A stretch of DNA of 64,000 nt. Origin: Bombardia bombarda (lineage: Eukaryota > Ascomycota > Sordariomycetes > Sordariales > Lasiosphaeriaceae). Shown here piece after piece: positions 23,501 through 34,903 of this stretch; position 1 is the stretch's first letter; each line of letters begins with the position of its first letter. Made by a program: the position numbers and the translations under genes. Under the pieces are notes generated by a model. The model ran no database searches. It was not told the DNA's origin and saw nothing but the letters and a program-made list of their open reading frames with translations. The stretch is from contig JAULSR010000004.1 of the NCBI GenBank assembly GCA_030512295.1, positions 1,612,001 to 1,676,000 on the forward strand. Reading direction: 5' to 3'.

Positions 23501-23797
23501 TCTTTGCTAGATATGACAAGGCGAGACGACCTGGGGCACATACACGCAAGACAGTGGCTGCTGAGCCGGGCTGGCACCCGAGTCGACATGTGAATGATGT
23601 GGACCGGGGTCGGGATCGGGCACGCGGCGGGACGAGGTCGCGAGTCCTCCTCCACCTGATCCACCGCCTAGCCCTCCTCTTCCTCCACGACGTCGACTCC
23701 CGCCTCCCAGATTTAGCATTTGGTCGTTTCCAAAGGGCGAAAGTGACGACTCCATCTCATCCTCCAATAAAGAGGCAAGTAGCTTTTTGGACTCCAT
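20509..23797 (-). CDS. Large C2H2-type zinc-finger protein, probably nuclear
   Basis: Four exons, 23544-23797, 21678-23506, 21354-21625 and 20509-21300, give 1,048 residues. The last three junctions-in-frame are secure (introns of 52 and 53 nt). The first intron would be only 37 nt (GTATGT to ATCTAG), so the 5' end is tentative; an alternative start lies within the second exon's open frame, upstream to 23664. Near the N-terminus is a conserved fungal block, RLKCPLHRCRQRFLNHEAML followed by EYYCYDHMRVERFDDIKCKRCLG. The C-terminus has CCDICGYRPKG and YKCPYPGCSSQYKNRPDNLRQH, a C2H2-like finger, then a basic RRPSKRKK motif that could be a nuclear localisation signal. The middle is Ser/Thr/Pro-rich and acidic with repeated (A/P)ELPADFPTDF units. 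A role as transcription factor is an inference from the fingers only. Confidence 0.8.
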
Positions 23798-26700
23798 CGC
23801 AGGACTTGCTGACTGGCTTTGCCGAATGACTGATGGTCTGCTGCTGCTGCTGCTGCTGCTGGCTGCGAGCTTATTACCTGAGACAACGAGAGAGAATGCT
23901 TAAAGAAAAGCAAATGAATAAACAGACAAATGCACGCAGGCCATCCAAGGGGGAAAATCATTCGCCACGCATTTTTGATATATTCCTATTGCATTGAAAG
24001 CGGCACAGGGACAGGGAGGCTGTAAGGTCTGCGAGGCCTGTGGGCGGTTCTGGAAGGGTTCTAGACAAGTGTCACCGAGGTCCTACACAGCCAGGAAAAC
24101 TGTTAAGGTGACCGAGGCGCGAAGCCGATGAATGTTTAGGACTTACAGATTGGAGGCTGCTGGGGTGCGTAGGACTTGGTTGGATGTGGGTGGTGTGTAG
24201 TAGAACTAGTGTGCTGGTTGGTGAATGGTATTGGTGGGCGGTTGGGTGGTGCTGCTGGCGTGCTGGAGGCGGCAGGCCCCGTAAGGCGGACCGAAAAGAG
24301 GGGATTGGCTGCCTCTCCGAATGCCGTCAAAGGTCACCTATTAGTACTACCTAGTATATAGAAGAGGGGCACGCTGATGGTATGGCGATGCTGAGGATGG
24401 TGGCGCTTTTTTGAGAATAACGTACATTTTTATATTTGCTCTTTAAACTGCCACCAGCCTTCATCTTGAATCATCTGGAGTGACAGAGACCATCGATATC
24501 TTGATCACTGGCAGACTGCGTTGGCTACCTGCATCATCTATCATCATCTGTCATCTGTATTCCCTACATTTGGTAGTCCAGTGCTCGTAGTACGCAGTAA
24601 GAATACACAGTAAAGAACAGTACACAGTATGTACAAAACACGCAGTTGCGCGTGGCAGCTGTCTTTGCACTGGATGTGAGTCTGCCTTTCGATGCTGGGG
24701 ATGCAGGACTCACTAATCGAAACGTGTGGGGGTTGGTACTTGGTCTGACAAGGCAGATTTTCCATCCCCTGCCCGCCCGACCTTTGCCAACCAAGCTGAA
24801 AAATGAATCCCTTGTTGGCTACCGCAAAGCAGATAACAGCCAGTAACTGGCCATGGAGACATTTTCGAGATGCCATGATAGGGCGTGATACAAACCGGCC
24901 AAACCAGACCCCGAACGCTGCCTGTTAATTTTGCTGATAATAATAAGGCTGCCGTGATAAAAGTCGCACGATGCCACGTGTGACCATGTCCTGGATGATT
25001 CAACAGCTTGAGAGAAAAAGTCCTGCATACGGTATGTTCCGAATTCGCTGACTTCGCGATTCCGATCGATCTCGGCTGGGCATCTCCTCGAACGCTTCAA
25101 GTTGCAGTGCATCTTTGATTAGTGAGGCTATCTCGACTTGCAGTGTCGTTTCCTCGCATGGAAGATGTGATGAACCAGACTGGGAGGCCCCTCGACCTAC
25201 CCGCGTATCCATCTTGAATCAGTGGAGCAGCTTTGTGTGTTGCGAATCAGTGGTACGGCCGCCATGTCGTTCTCCACAGTTATCTATTAGTATAATCAGG
25301 AATATCTAGTGTAAGAACTAAGGTCGGCTAGCACATACCTTAACAGATCAAACAGCCTGGTACTTTTGCAGTTCTCCAGGTGGACTTTGGTCCCGCATTT
25401 AGGGCCCTCCCGAAAGCCCCGCAGTTGACGAATAAGTCCCGTAGTCGAGGTGCACTTGCACGAACCACTGGCTGTGCCCCCCGCTGTGCAAGCTCATGAG
25501 CCCGATCCGTTGTCACCCGGGCATTTTCCTGGAGAGCACCTACTCGACAACTTGAGGTGTTGGCCCGTATATTTATCAATTACGTACCTCACCTACACAA
25601 CACACACTCTCGAGTGGCCTGTCGAGCGACATGGCAGTGCAGGTAGAAAATCCCGACAAACTGCTGCCGAAACCTACAGAAGGCACAGTCAGCCGGCAGT
25701 GTGGCCTCCTCGGGGCAAACAAAGTTGGTGCATCGTTATCGGTAATCTCTTAATCGGATGGGCTACCTCTGTGTGCCAAGTCGGAGTAGGCCTTCGAAAC
25801 AGCAACAATTTTCACAAAAGAGAATTGCCAAGAACTGTCTCTTTATCTCTTCCAAATATTACAAGTCGATCGATCCTGCACGCACGCCGGCTGTAGTTGC
25901 TGCACGGAGTGCTGACCATAAAACGAACAGACACCCCGGCTAGGTGAGGCGCCTGCCCGCCTTATCAGGGCCGCCAGACGGACGTTTCGGCAGTCAGCGA
26001 TGTTGTGCACGCACGCACGCAATCCGGCCTCGAGATTCGGTCAGGTTCTCGATATCAGTTATCTGAGACACACAGGCAGAGGAGCGAGTGGAGGGTTTGT
26101 CCTCCTTCTGAGGTAAGGGAGGGAGGTCTTGAACTGATAACCAGACGAAGACGGGTGAGCTCTTCTCGGGTCCTATTTATTCTCCTCGGACCCTCGATTG
26201 GTTTTCAATCGAGCTAAGCAGGCCAAGCTTGCGACCGTCCTTTTGGTCATGGAGCACGCGACGCAGGAGTTGCACGCCATGTTTGAGGTTTAAGCTTTGG
26301 CCGTGATGGCGGGGCTTGGTGAGACCGTGAGGGGCACTGACGGCAGGTAAAACAAGCCAGGTCCATACACAGTAAGAAAGGCACCTATTCGTAGTAGATG
26401 CCGGCGTCGTTTGCTCTTCGGTTCTCTGCTTCGCTGGTGTCTTTTTATTCCCAGCCCCGATTTCCACTTATCCAAAACTTGTCAACGTCATTTTCCTGCT
26501 CAAACCCCTCGGCGGGGAAGAGGACGTGGCCCAAAGGCCTGGTAGCATTGGTACCCATTGCCCGTCGTTTCGGATTGATCGGAGAGGGAATCTGCAACCG
26601 ACCCAACCCACTCCAATCGTACCGAGCCTCCCAACCTCGAGGTACCTTTGCTCACCCGACGCACACAACGGCAGCCGCAGCCTGAGCGAGGGTTGGGTTG

Positions 26701-27798
26701 GGGGACAAACAACGACAAAAACTACCGCTAACTAGACTGGGCTCCGGGCTGAGGGATCTCAGATCGTCAGTGGATGCGCATGTGCTGTCCGTGATCTGCT
26801 CCCTGCCCTTCATCGGCCAGGATGTTCGAAACATCTTGTGAGCCCACTTCAAGCTCGCTCCAAGCTTACTTGGAGTCCCAAGTCCACCCACTTGAAGCAG
26901 TGGGCATTTCCATCATGTCGAAAAAAAGAATAGGCCCAGACAGCGAGCGTATTGGGGGTCCACCCACACCATGAAACAGGCTGCTTCGGTTCTTGGTGTG
27001 CTGTCGCATCATCACAGCTCGCATGTGCTCCTCCTGGGTGGGTTCTTGTCCCACGAGTATCCCGTCGTCGGCTGTCAGGCGTTTGGTTGGCTTCCTGGGG
27101 GCCGGTCGTCTTGGGCCCTTGGACGGCTGTGGTTGGCAGAACGCCGTGCAGACAGAAACGGCCGGCCTTCCCCTGATCCACGCGTAATTGGCTCGATTTT
27201 GTTGTCTTATCGCGCTATCAAACAAAAACTCTGCAGACATTCCGTGGGACGACAGCAAGGGCCATGGATCGGGGTCCTGCCCATCGTTTGGCCCTCGTTG
27301 GCCGCCCCCAGCTCCCAGTATCCCACAGTCTCCCAGTCTCGAGCCCAGTTGTGTCCCAGCACCCTGAATTCTCTGTCTGAGCGGATGCGAATGGATGCGG
27401 GCCTCGATCTGCAGGATAAAGACGTCCTGACTCCCCTTGTTCGAGACTATGTAAACAGCCGTACGCCCCAGCTGGGCTCGGACGTTGGCTGTTGGGTGTT
27501 TTGTTCCCCTATCTGCTGTGCAAAAAGGGTCATCATCACCACCTTTCAGGCTGTTTGTTATCTTGGCCGTCGTCGTGATCAGTCGTGATCAAGTCGTTAT
27601 CTTGTGGCTGTCTATCTGGCGTCTGTCGGCATCTCCCACACAAACGCACATACACCCCCGCCTTCGCCAATATTTGCGATTTTTGAACCTCTCATATAAC
27701 ATCGAATTTTATTTATACATATACCAGAACCATTTTAATGCTGGTCCCGATCCCCTGCCCCCCCGGACCTGCCGCCTCTACGACATTGTAGTCCAATA
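23798..27798. other. Gene-poor region of 4 kb between divergent genes
   Basis: No gene was supportable. Open frames such as 26971-27588 (plus) and 25000-25212 (minus) have no recognisable domain or convincing splice context. A string rich in TACACAGTAAAG and GTACACAGTA at 24605-24629 is shared with 60604-60626. Confidence 0.45.
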
Positions 27799-28690
27799 AT
27801 GTGAGTCCCGGGACCCTGACAGTTCGGATACCACCCTCCTACCACCCTCCCACCTCCCGCCCCGGCTCGTCCAGCTATCTTGCCCTCAGAATCTCATATA
27901 AACATCATATCCCGCAATATCAAGGTCGTCAAAACTCAGCCCAGGGGATAGTACAAGTTTGATGAAAAGCAATACGCCGAAATAAAGGGGTTGTGTTCGG
28001 TTCACTTACACACATGTTGGGGAAGAAAGAAAGCTGTTTGCTAATTTAACCCTGCCTTTCGCTTCTCCCTCCTACTCTAGGCCCACAGCAGGTCCCGTTC
28101 AGTGCCGGCGTCCACCGCTGCTGTCGGCTCCGCAGTCGAATCCCAATCCAACCCCCAGCACCAGCACCACCAGTTGGCAGCGGCAGCGCTCCAATGACAT
28201 GGTCGCGTCCAACCACATGGCTTCCGTTACCGTCACCGAGCTCGACTTGAGCGCCTGCCATCCAAACACCATTGTCGATAGAATCAATTCCATGCCGGGG
28301 CTGAAGACCAGTACTGGTAAGTGGAGTGTTTTGTTCTCTTTTCTTTCATCCATTTCTTTCTTGTATTTATTCGCAAACAAGCTTCTCCTTTTCACTTTGC
28401 CCCTGCATTGTATTCATACTTCACTGCAACTATTCCCCCTTTTCAATTGTTGCACCAATCTGTCAGATCAACTTGGGTTATTGAGTCTCTCGCCATTGAG
28501 CCCCTATACTTCCCGTCTGACTCAAAGCCCGCAAATAACTACCTCATTGGTATCAATTCTGTACGAAGCATTCAGCCATTTTGGTTATTTCTCTTCACCA
28601 CTTCTGCTCCAAATTTTTGCACCTTTGCGGGGGGCCAAGAAGTCTAGACCCACCCCGCAAACCCCAAGTTGCGGGGCGCCTCAAAGCTGA
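27799..28690 (+). CDS. Tentative small gene whose start codon is split by an intron
   Basis: The sequence AT at 27799-27800 is followed by a GTGAGT donor. A 280-nt intron ends in a good branch point and tract (CTAATTTAAC, then TACTCTAG at 28080), and the next base is G, which completes ATG. The frame then stays open through 28081-28316, a GTAAGT donor closes that exon, and the phase is kept into 28467-28690 after CTGTCAG. The result is 153 residues, Pro/Ser/Asn-rich at first, with VASNHMASVTVTELDLSA in the middle. I recognise no family. A simpler start is ATG 28199. In the third exon another frame (WVIESLAIEPLYFPSDSKP) has better codon use, so the end may be wrong. It could also be a leader of the acetyltransferase-like gene beginning at 28834. 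Confidence 0.3.
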
Positions 28691-28833
28691 AAAGCATCTG
28701 GGGAGAGCCTCAATACCTACCTCACTTCACAACAAACAACCCAACGCCATACCTATTAGTTCCAACATACATCTAACCACAACCAGCCTTCTTCACATTC
28801 CTCCGGGCGAACCTCGTCCTCCCCCACTCCGCC

Positions 28834-29747
28834 ATGTCGTCCAACGTCTCGACCCCCTACCTCGAGCCACACACAACGCTACCGCCACGCACCTCCTCCT
28901 CCTCCTCCTCCTCCTCCTCTCCCTCCCCCCCGGCACCAACAACAACAAAAACAACAACCATCAACAGCAACCCCTCTCCACCCTCGACGACATCCCGCCC
29001 CTAACCCTCGACATCCTAACCACCCACGAAGACAAAGTCGACGCCCTCAAGCTCGTCGCCGACAGCATCGCCCAGCAGCGCCAACAAGCCTCCTTCCACC
29101 TCATCACCCACCCCCTCTTCCTCTCCCTCCTCGCCGGCCTCCTCGCCGCCGTCTACCAGTTCGCCTGGGTCTGGCGCGACCGCGACGTCGGCGCCCTGCT
29201 CACCCTCGGCAGCGGCGTCACCATGTGCTACCTCATGGGCATCCGCTACCTGACCTCGGGCTACATCAAGCTCGCCGAGGGCCTCAAGTGGGACTGGCTG
29301 CTCAAGGACTCTGGGGAGGAGGACCTCGTCATCGGCACCCGCTTCGGCGACGAGCTGATCGGCGCGCTGGTGCTGCGCCTCGAGCCGGCGAACGCCTCGT
29401 CGTCGTCGCCTGTCGGCAGCAATGGCGGTGGTGTAAGTGGCGGCAGCAGGAAGAAGAGCCACCATCGCAACGCGAGCTTCTACCGCGGCGGCAAGGGGGT
29501 GGTCCGCGCGTGGACGACCAAGCTGCGCTATCGCCACAAGGGGGTTGGCGGTGATATGCTGCACGAGGCGGCGCGCATCACGCGCGAGAAGTGCGGACGC
29601 GACGCCGAGGTGGGGTTTGCACAGGAGCATGCAAATAGCGAAATGGTGCTGCCGGAGATGTTTAATCGGTCGTTCCGCAAGGGTGAGATGAAGGCGGCGA
29701 GGGCGCTGGAGGCGGTGCTGGGTGAGTGGGATGGGCGCAAGAGGTGA
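28834..29747 (+). CDS. Membrane-associated acetyltransferase-like protein, frame broken near the start
   Basis: From residue 70 the frame ending at 29747 is conserved-looking: STLDDIPPLTLDILTTHEDK, HLITHPLFLSLLAGLLAAVY, GALLTLGSGVTMCYLMGIRY (a probable pair of membrane segments), then DLVIGTRFGDELIGALVLRL and VRAWTTKLRYRHKGVGGDML, which resembles the acetyl-CoA binding part of GNAT enzymes. Fungal proteins of this layout are usually annotated only as N-acetyltransferase domain proteins. The natural start appears to be ATG 28834 (gccATGTCG), but that frame stops at about 29003. One extra C in the C7 run at 28925-28931 would join it to the downstream frame, giving 304 residues with Ser, Asn and Gln runs. 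A spliced solution (GT at 28846, AG at 28970) has a poor donor. The substrate is unknown. Confidence 0.65.
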
Positions 29748-30782
29748 ATATGATGTAGTGGTGTTCTAGAGTCTAGATTCTGGAGGGAGAGGAAGAGGCT
29801 TGATGATTAATGGTGTTGTGGTGTTTTTCTTCATTACTCAATGGGAATTGGTCGGTCTTTTGGGTATGGAGTATTGGTCTGGTTGGTTGGTGACATGGAA
29901 GACACAAATTGGGATAATACCGGGGATACCAACTGTCCTACCTCGGATGGTACATCGTTCTTTTTGTTGTTGAGATACCACATAGACTTTCGCTAGATGG
30001 CTGGCTGGCTATGAAATTCTGCTCCCTCTTTTGGGGCTTTGTTTTGGTTTAGACATGGTGATGGAAGGAGGCATCATGATGATACTTTTAGCTACTATCG
30101 TTATGTGGGCACTGTTGATCAAAATGCGGAGGTAACTGAGGATATTGTCCGTTAGTTACATCTCACATCCTACAAACAACTTAGTTGCCAGAAGGCAACT
30201 TGTGTGACCTCGTTTTGTCACTCCGTTGTACAATGCTCAACCCGGCAGTTAGCCGGATTTACATGGCTGACTGTCATTGTGTCATCACATAGTTACACAA
30301 ATACGACGAATAATGATACCAAGTGTCACTTTCGTGTGTAAAGTACGATGCAATTTCGTTCAGGTTTATGCACTTTTCGCGTGCGTGTGGTGATCACCTA
30401 ACAAAGCACGATATATCTCGCACACTCATCCAGTCATCCCATTTCAAGTAGCAGCCGTCGATTCCATCAAGGATGTCGTATATGCCAACCCCCTTCTTCT
30501 CAAGAAAAGAACCTGGAGATGAAGCACACGTCAACAATACTGAATCTACTCCGAATGACACGTCCCAACCCAAATAGCCCAAACATCTCCATGAGTCATA
30601 GTACCTGTACCACAGTTTGGCCATATTGCCCACACCCCTGTATCCATTTTTCTTCGGTCACACACCGTAGAAACCTAAGTCCCAAATCCAAAGAGACAAA
30701 AAGGAAAGAGACAACCGCCCCGTATTAAACACCCCTTTGAGCGTGAAAACCCATGATGTAGTAACACAGCAAAACCCAGGTA
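29748..30782. other. Convergent 3' intergenic region
   Basis: Lies between the acetyltransferase-like gene and the H4 variant. A minus-strand open frame at 30394-30633 has no family match that I can see, and I leave it uncalled. The rest looks non-coding. Confidence 0.45.
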
Positions 30783-32144
30783 TCATATGTCAAACAAGTC
30801 CCCTTTCGTCGCTACCGTCGTCATCGCCGTGAACTCCTCTACAAAGAAAGGTCAAGCTGGAACCGAAGACAGGCGAAGGTAGGTGCGTCAAAGGCCAAAG
30901 TAACCGAACTGTACGCTGTCGCCATGTTTCGAATGGAAATGTCGTAATCTAGTCGTCTTCTTGAGACTCACCGACGCCCATCACCCTTTTCTTTCCAGGC
31001 TGGAACGTCTCGGGGTCGAAACCATAGATAGGTCTTCCGATGCGGCGAAGAGCGAAAATGACGTCGTTGATAGTGATAGTCTTGGCACGTCTGTACTCGC
31101 AATACGTGACACAGTCTCGGACAATCTAGTGTTTTTGCCTTCGTTGGTAAAACAAAGAAGCATAACCCACAACCGCAACCCGAGAACTTACCATCTCCAA
31201 CCGAGCTTTGAGCGCCAGTCGGATCTCATCATAGACCCCGGCAGAGATACGCTTAACACCGCCACGGCGGGCAAGGCGTCTAGTTGTGCATGTTAGCCAT
31301 GTTATCCATACGTGGATGTGCAACCAGGGACGGGAAATAAGCTTGTATGACAAGGCCAGTAGCCCGTCATGTGCGAACCAACTTCTCTCGAGGCTCTGCG
31401 GGCGGGATGACGCGGATGTGCCGCACCATGAGGAAACAAAGCGAGGTCCGGGATAGAAGATGGACAACAAGCGGAAGAAAACAGCCAGCCAGTCATACGT
31501 GTACTGTCATTTTCTCTCCAACGTACAACATGAAATAGCGTTGCACATTGCCATGCAACTTTGGGGAAGCTGGCTACATCAAGAAAGATATGATAGGCGC
31601 ATGAAATGAAAGGCAGGTTTGTAAATAAAGAAAACGAAATGTGAATAAAGAAGTCCAAACCATAACTCACCGAATCGCAGGCTTGCCTAAACAGCACACA
31701 CATCCATCAGTCAGCTCAAACCCATAACTCCCCCCAAAAAGGTAAATCGTGCACAAAGCGCGGCGCCTCGTGGCTCTGCTGTTGCCAGGCGTGCAGTGGC
31801 TAGCTTACCTATGCCCTTGATCGTATCCACCTGGATCTTTCTGTCGTCGCATAAAATACTACCTGTTAGCAATCCTACACAGAAGCATGGCTGATGACGC
31901 AACGCAAGCTAAAGGCCGACTTGTCTCTTCGTCGCGTGTTCGCGATGGCTCACCGCGTGCGGCTTCACACGGACAGTGCGGGAAGTCACATGTGCACACA
32001 CACGGATGACATGAAAGAAACATACCTGTGGCGCTTGCCGCCGAGCTTGCCCTTTCCGGCCCCCAGGACTGTTTTACCGCCAATAGCGGTTCTGTGGGAT
32101 TTAAGACCGGAGGGTCCCCCGCGCTGGGGAATTGTATACGGCAT
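30783..32144 (-). CDS. Divergent histone H4 variant
   Basis: Six exons, 32026-32144, 31809-31840, 31671-31686, 31192-31279, 30972-31125 and 30783-30838, give 154 residues against 103 for canonical H4. The fold is clear: GKGKLGGKRHRK in the tail, GKPAIRRLARRGGVKRIS (nearly identical to H4), then RDCVTYCEYRRAKTITINDV and FALRRIGRPIYGF, where H4 has RDSVTYTEHAKRKTVTSLDV and YALKRQGRTLYGF. The N-tail is about 25 residues longer, and after IYGF a tail of about 35 residues continues (DPETFQPGKKRVMGV...). The third exon is only 16 nt. If the last intron is retained, the protein ends GESQEDD at 30949 instead; the spliced form ends KGDLFDI, and its intron has a good CTTGAC branch point and TTTGTAG acceptor. 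A divergent H4 variant is known from Neurospora. The role is unknown. Confidence 0.88.
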
Positions 32145-32836
32145 TGTGATATTCGCAAAGTCGACGGACGATGTTGAGGATTAGATGAAGCAAGTGGAGG
32201 TGATATGTAGTGGGATAGTGGGATAGTGGGATAGTGGGATAGTGGGGAGGCCTGGCAGTAATGTGAGCATAGCTGGCCCGTGCACCGTTGCCATCGAGCA
32301 ACCGGGACCGCCGTTGACGGCACCCAGATTGGGAAGGTACCTTGGTACCTACCAGTTAATATCAAGGAAGGCACGATGAACTTTTATCCAGAGTTGTGAG
32401 ATTGAGCTCACCATGAGAATAAGTATCCTGGGAGCCTGGGCCATCAGCAAAATGCGTATAAGTCGTCTATGACAGATATAACCTCTAATCATCTTCCAAC
32501 ATAAAATGAAGTCCCAATAAATAAGAAGTATTAAAATAGGCCCAACCAGGAGACCTTATATAGCCGCAAAAGAGAAAGAAAAAAGGTATTTACTTCAAAA
32601 ACCAAACAAAAGCAGTGTCCAGAATTTTGAAGCAACAGAACGCACTATTATCGAATTCTGTATATGCAGCAGCAGCAGTCCAACGAGCGTGACACACAAA
32701 ATCGTCCCAAACAATCTAGTAGCAGCGCAACGCCGGCGGAATCCTGACCAACTAATACCCTCAATTCAATACTTCTACAAAGCTGTGTGCGGCATTACCC
32801 AATCCGCGACCTATGCTTTCGAGACTTTCGAGAACT
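32145..32836. other. Intergenic region between the H4 variant and SVF1
   Basis: Holds the promoter of the H4 variant and the 3' UTR of SVF1. Contains the 8-nt tandem repeat listed separately and a GGTACCTTGGTACCTACC string at 32336-32353. Confidence 0.5.
32212..32243. repeat. Four tandem copies of GGGATAGT in the H4-variant promoter
   Basis: Perfect 8-nt units lying 68-99 nt upstream of the H4-variant ATG (reading ACTATCCC on the coding strand). They may be a simple repeat or a cluster of binding sites. Confidence 0.85.
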
Positions 32837-34230
32837 CTATTCCGAAATGAAGGTGGCCTCACCGAACAGGTAGCCCTCCTCCGTGATCTCCTCGTCGCCA
32901 ATCTTCAGATTTAGCGACATCTTCTTTTGCGCATACTGATGACGTCGTGTTAGTAAACTGTACAGACGCACGTAGGTGATTTGGGAAAAGAGATAACAAA
33001 CCTGGTAGATGTAGGGCTTTGTGCCCACGGCGCCCGCGACAAACTTCTTGACAAAGCCGGGAACTTCGGCCATGACGTCTATTCTGTCCAGATAGTCCCC
33101 GAGGGGTCCCTCGAGAACCGCCGTGACCGCCTTTCCATCCTTAGTCTTGCCGCTCCAGTTGAATTTGATATCGGTCGGTGCCGGCCATTCGTTGTCAACG
33201 TCAGCGAGTGTCTTGACATGGACGGCGTCACCTTCACATCCTCCAAACAGAATCTCGCCATCCTTGGCGATGACGCCCACGTTCACAACGGTCGAGCCGT
33301 ACGACGGCGGTGTGATATATTGCATCAGGATGGCCGAGTAAGTCGGGCCCTGGAAGTCGCAGAATGTCCACTTGGCGGCGGCGTGGTGGGGCTTCATGCC
33401 CTGGAGGGCGTGCGAGAAGAAGCACTTGCCCTTGAAGTCGATGGGGCCCTCCTTGGTCATGATGGCTCCCTCGGCGGTGCACCTGGGCCAGAAGGCGTGG
33501 CGCATGGTGCCCCACGGGTTCTCGAGGTCGGTGCCGAAAAGTGTCTTGCCGGTCTTGCCAGCCTGGAAACCCGGCGCTATCCTCTTGACCGTCAGGTTGA
33601 CAATGGCCTGCTGGTCGACCATTGACTTGATTGTGTATGTGGTGCCATCCTCCGAGAGCTCGACCGCGCAGTCGGTGGCGTAGAAGGCTGTCTTGTCCTC
33701 GCTGAACTCGGTGTTGCTTAGCTGTGTCGTGCTCCACAGTTGCGGCTTCGATTTGTCGAAGGAGAAGACCTTGGCGTTGAACTGGCAGGTAGTCCGGATG
33801 CCGCTGTAGAATACATCAGCGACCGATGCGCGGGTAAGAAGGTCTTGCTGTCAAAACTTACGCCACGTTACTATAGATGACCTGGACAAAGGCGAGATTA
33901 CCGGCGTCTGTCATGAAGTAGAAGGTCTGGGTCTCGACGCAGGTCGAGTCCATGGCGGCCCATTTCAGGTCGTCTCTGGTGAGTTCCGTGTAGGGAACTG
34001 TCTTGGCCTCCTCAGCGACCGACCGGACGGCCGTAGGACCGTAGATGGGCTCTTGTGTGCCGGCGACATTGGCCAGCCTGGAGAGCAAGAGAGTTGTTTG
34101 TTAGGCTCGTGACCGACGGTGCAGAGTTGGGAGAGACGAGAGACGGCGGGAGACTGAGACGAGGGCAGAAGGTGGGGCTCGAGGACCCTTGCACAAGATG
34201 GACTTACGTCTGCTGAGCCCATTTGAACAT
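32837..34230 (-). CDS. SVF1: Survival factor Svf1, sphingolipid/ceramide-handling protein
   Basis: Exons 34208-34230, 33862-34077, 33002-33803 and 32837-32935 give 379 residues. The first exon codes only for MFKWAQQ and part of the next codon; MFKWAQQTLANVAG is the N-terminal amphipathic helix known to anchor Svf1 to membranes. The rest is the two-lipocalin-like Svf1 domain: GTQEPIYGPTAVRSV, YTELTRDDLKW, ETQTFYFMTDAGNLAF, NPWGTMRHAFWPRC, GKCFFSHALQGMKPHHAA and GYLFGEATFIS at the end. In yeast Svf1 is needed for survival in oxidative and cold stress and transports ceramide between the ER and Golgi. Length is in the family range. The gene is divergent from the mitochondrial L11 gene across 670 nt, so a shared promoter region is likely. 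The identity is firm. Confidence 0.95.
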
Positions 34231-34903
34231 GATGGCGGCTCTGAAACCTGGAGGGCGAGGGCCGAAAAAAGCGTGATTTGTATAGGGACGAGGATAAATC
34301 TGAGGATTTGAAGGTTTAGAGACAAATAGTATGTCAAGTCATTCACCGCCGTCGAGGAAATAAAAGACCAAAAGACAAGAGGGGCCTGGCCCCTCCCTAG
34401 CAGCCCAGACGCCTGTGGCGGCTCACACTGCTGCGTGGGCGTAGGTGGACGTCACCTCACTGCGCGCTGCTAGCGCCGGAATTCATAGCGCATCCATGTT
34501 GCTCTTTTCGGCCGTGGTACGCGGACCCTCGGCATGGATGGGTCCCAAAGGCACCCTGTGGTCCCAATCAGCGCCCTGTAAACCGCCCTCGATGCGTCAA
34601 GGCGAACGGATGCTGCACGCATACGCACCATCCACGCCACATCAATTGCAGGGTTGCAGATTGTGGCTGAAAGCAACGGTCTTGGTAGTCTCGAGGTACC
34701 TAAGTACCCAAGTACCTTGTACTGTCAGGGTCCGATAATTTTCTAGCTCTCGTCGTAGAAGCGCTCGCTGGCTTTAGACAAGTCGTGAAGAAATCCCGAG
34801 CACCCTCGAATCCGAACTTCACGATCGACCGAACGCGCTGCGCCCAGCACACATCTCCCACCACTGATCTTTCCAAGGTTGCACGCAATCCCAATCGCCC
34901 AAG
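34231..34903. other. Divergent promoter region, SVF1 and mitochondrial L11
   Basis: No gene. Contains a cluster of GGTACCTAAGTACCCAAGTACC-like palindromes near 34695-34716, shortly upstream of the L11 gene. Confidence 0.5.

Noticed and set aside
25000..25212. Minus-strand open frame with an acidic helical-looking stretch (LQVEIASLIKDALQLEAFEE)
   Set aside because: Protein-like in composition, but isolated, without family match or convincing splice partners.
26971..27588. Plus-strand open frame of 205 codons
   Set aside because: No domain, poor codon use, many Trp/Cys/Arg, and overlapping frames are equally open. Treated as chance.
29016..29630. Minus-strand open frame opposite the acetyltransferase-like gene
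   Set aside because: Antisense shadow with Ala/Val/Glu-rich composition; the plus frame carries the conserved motifs.
30394..30633. Minus-strand open frame downstream of the H4 variant
   Set aside because: It could be an exon, but no family match and no splice link to the H4 variant could be shown; more likely 3' flanking sequence.
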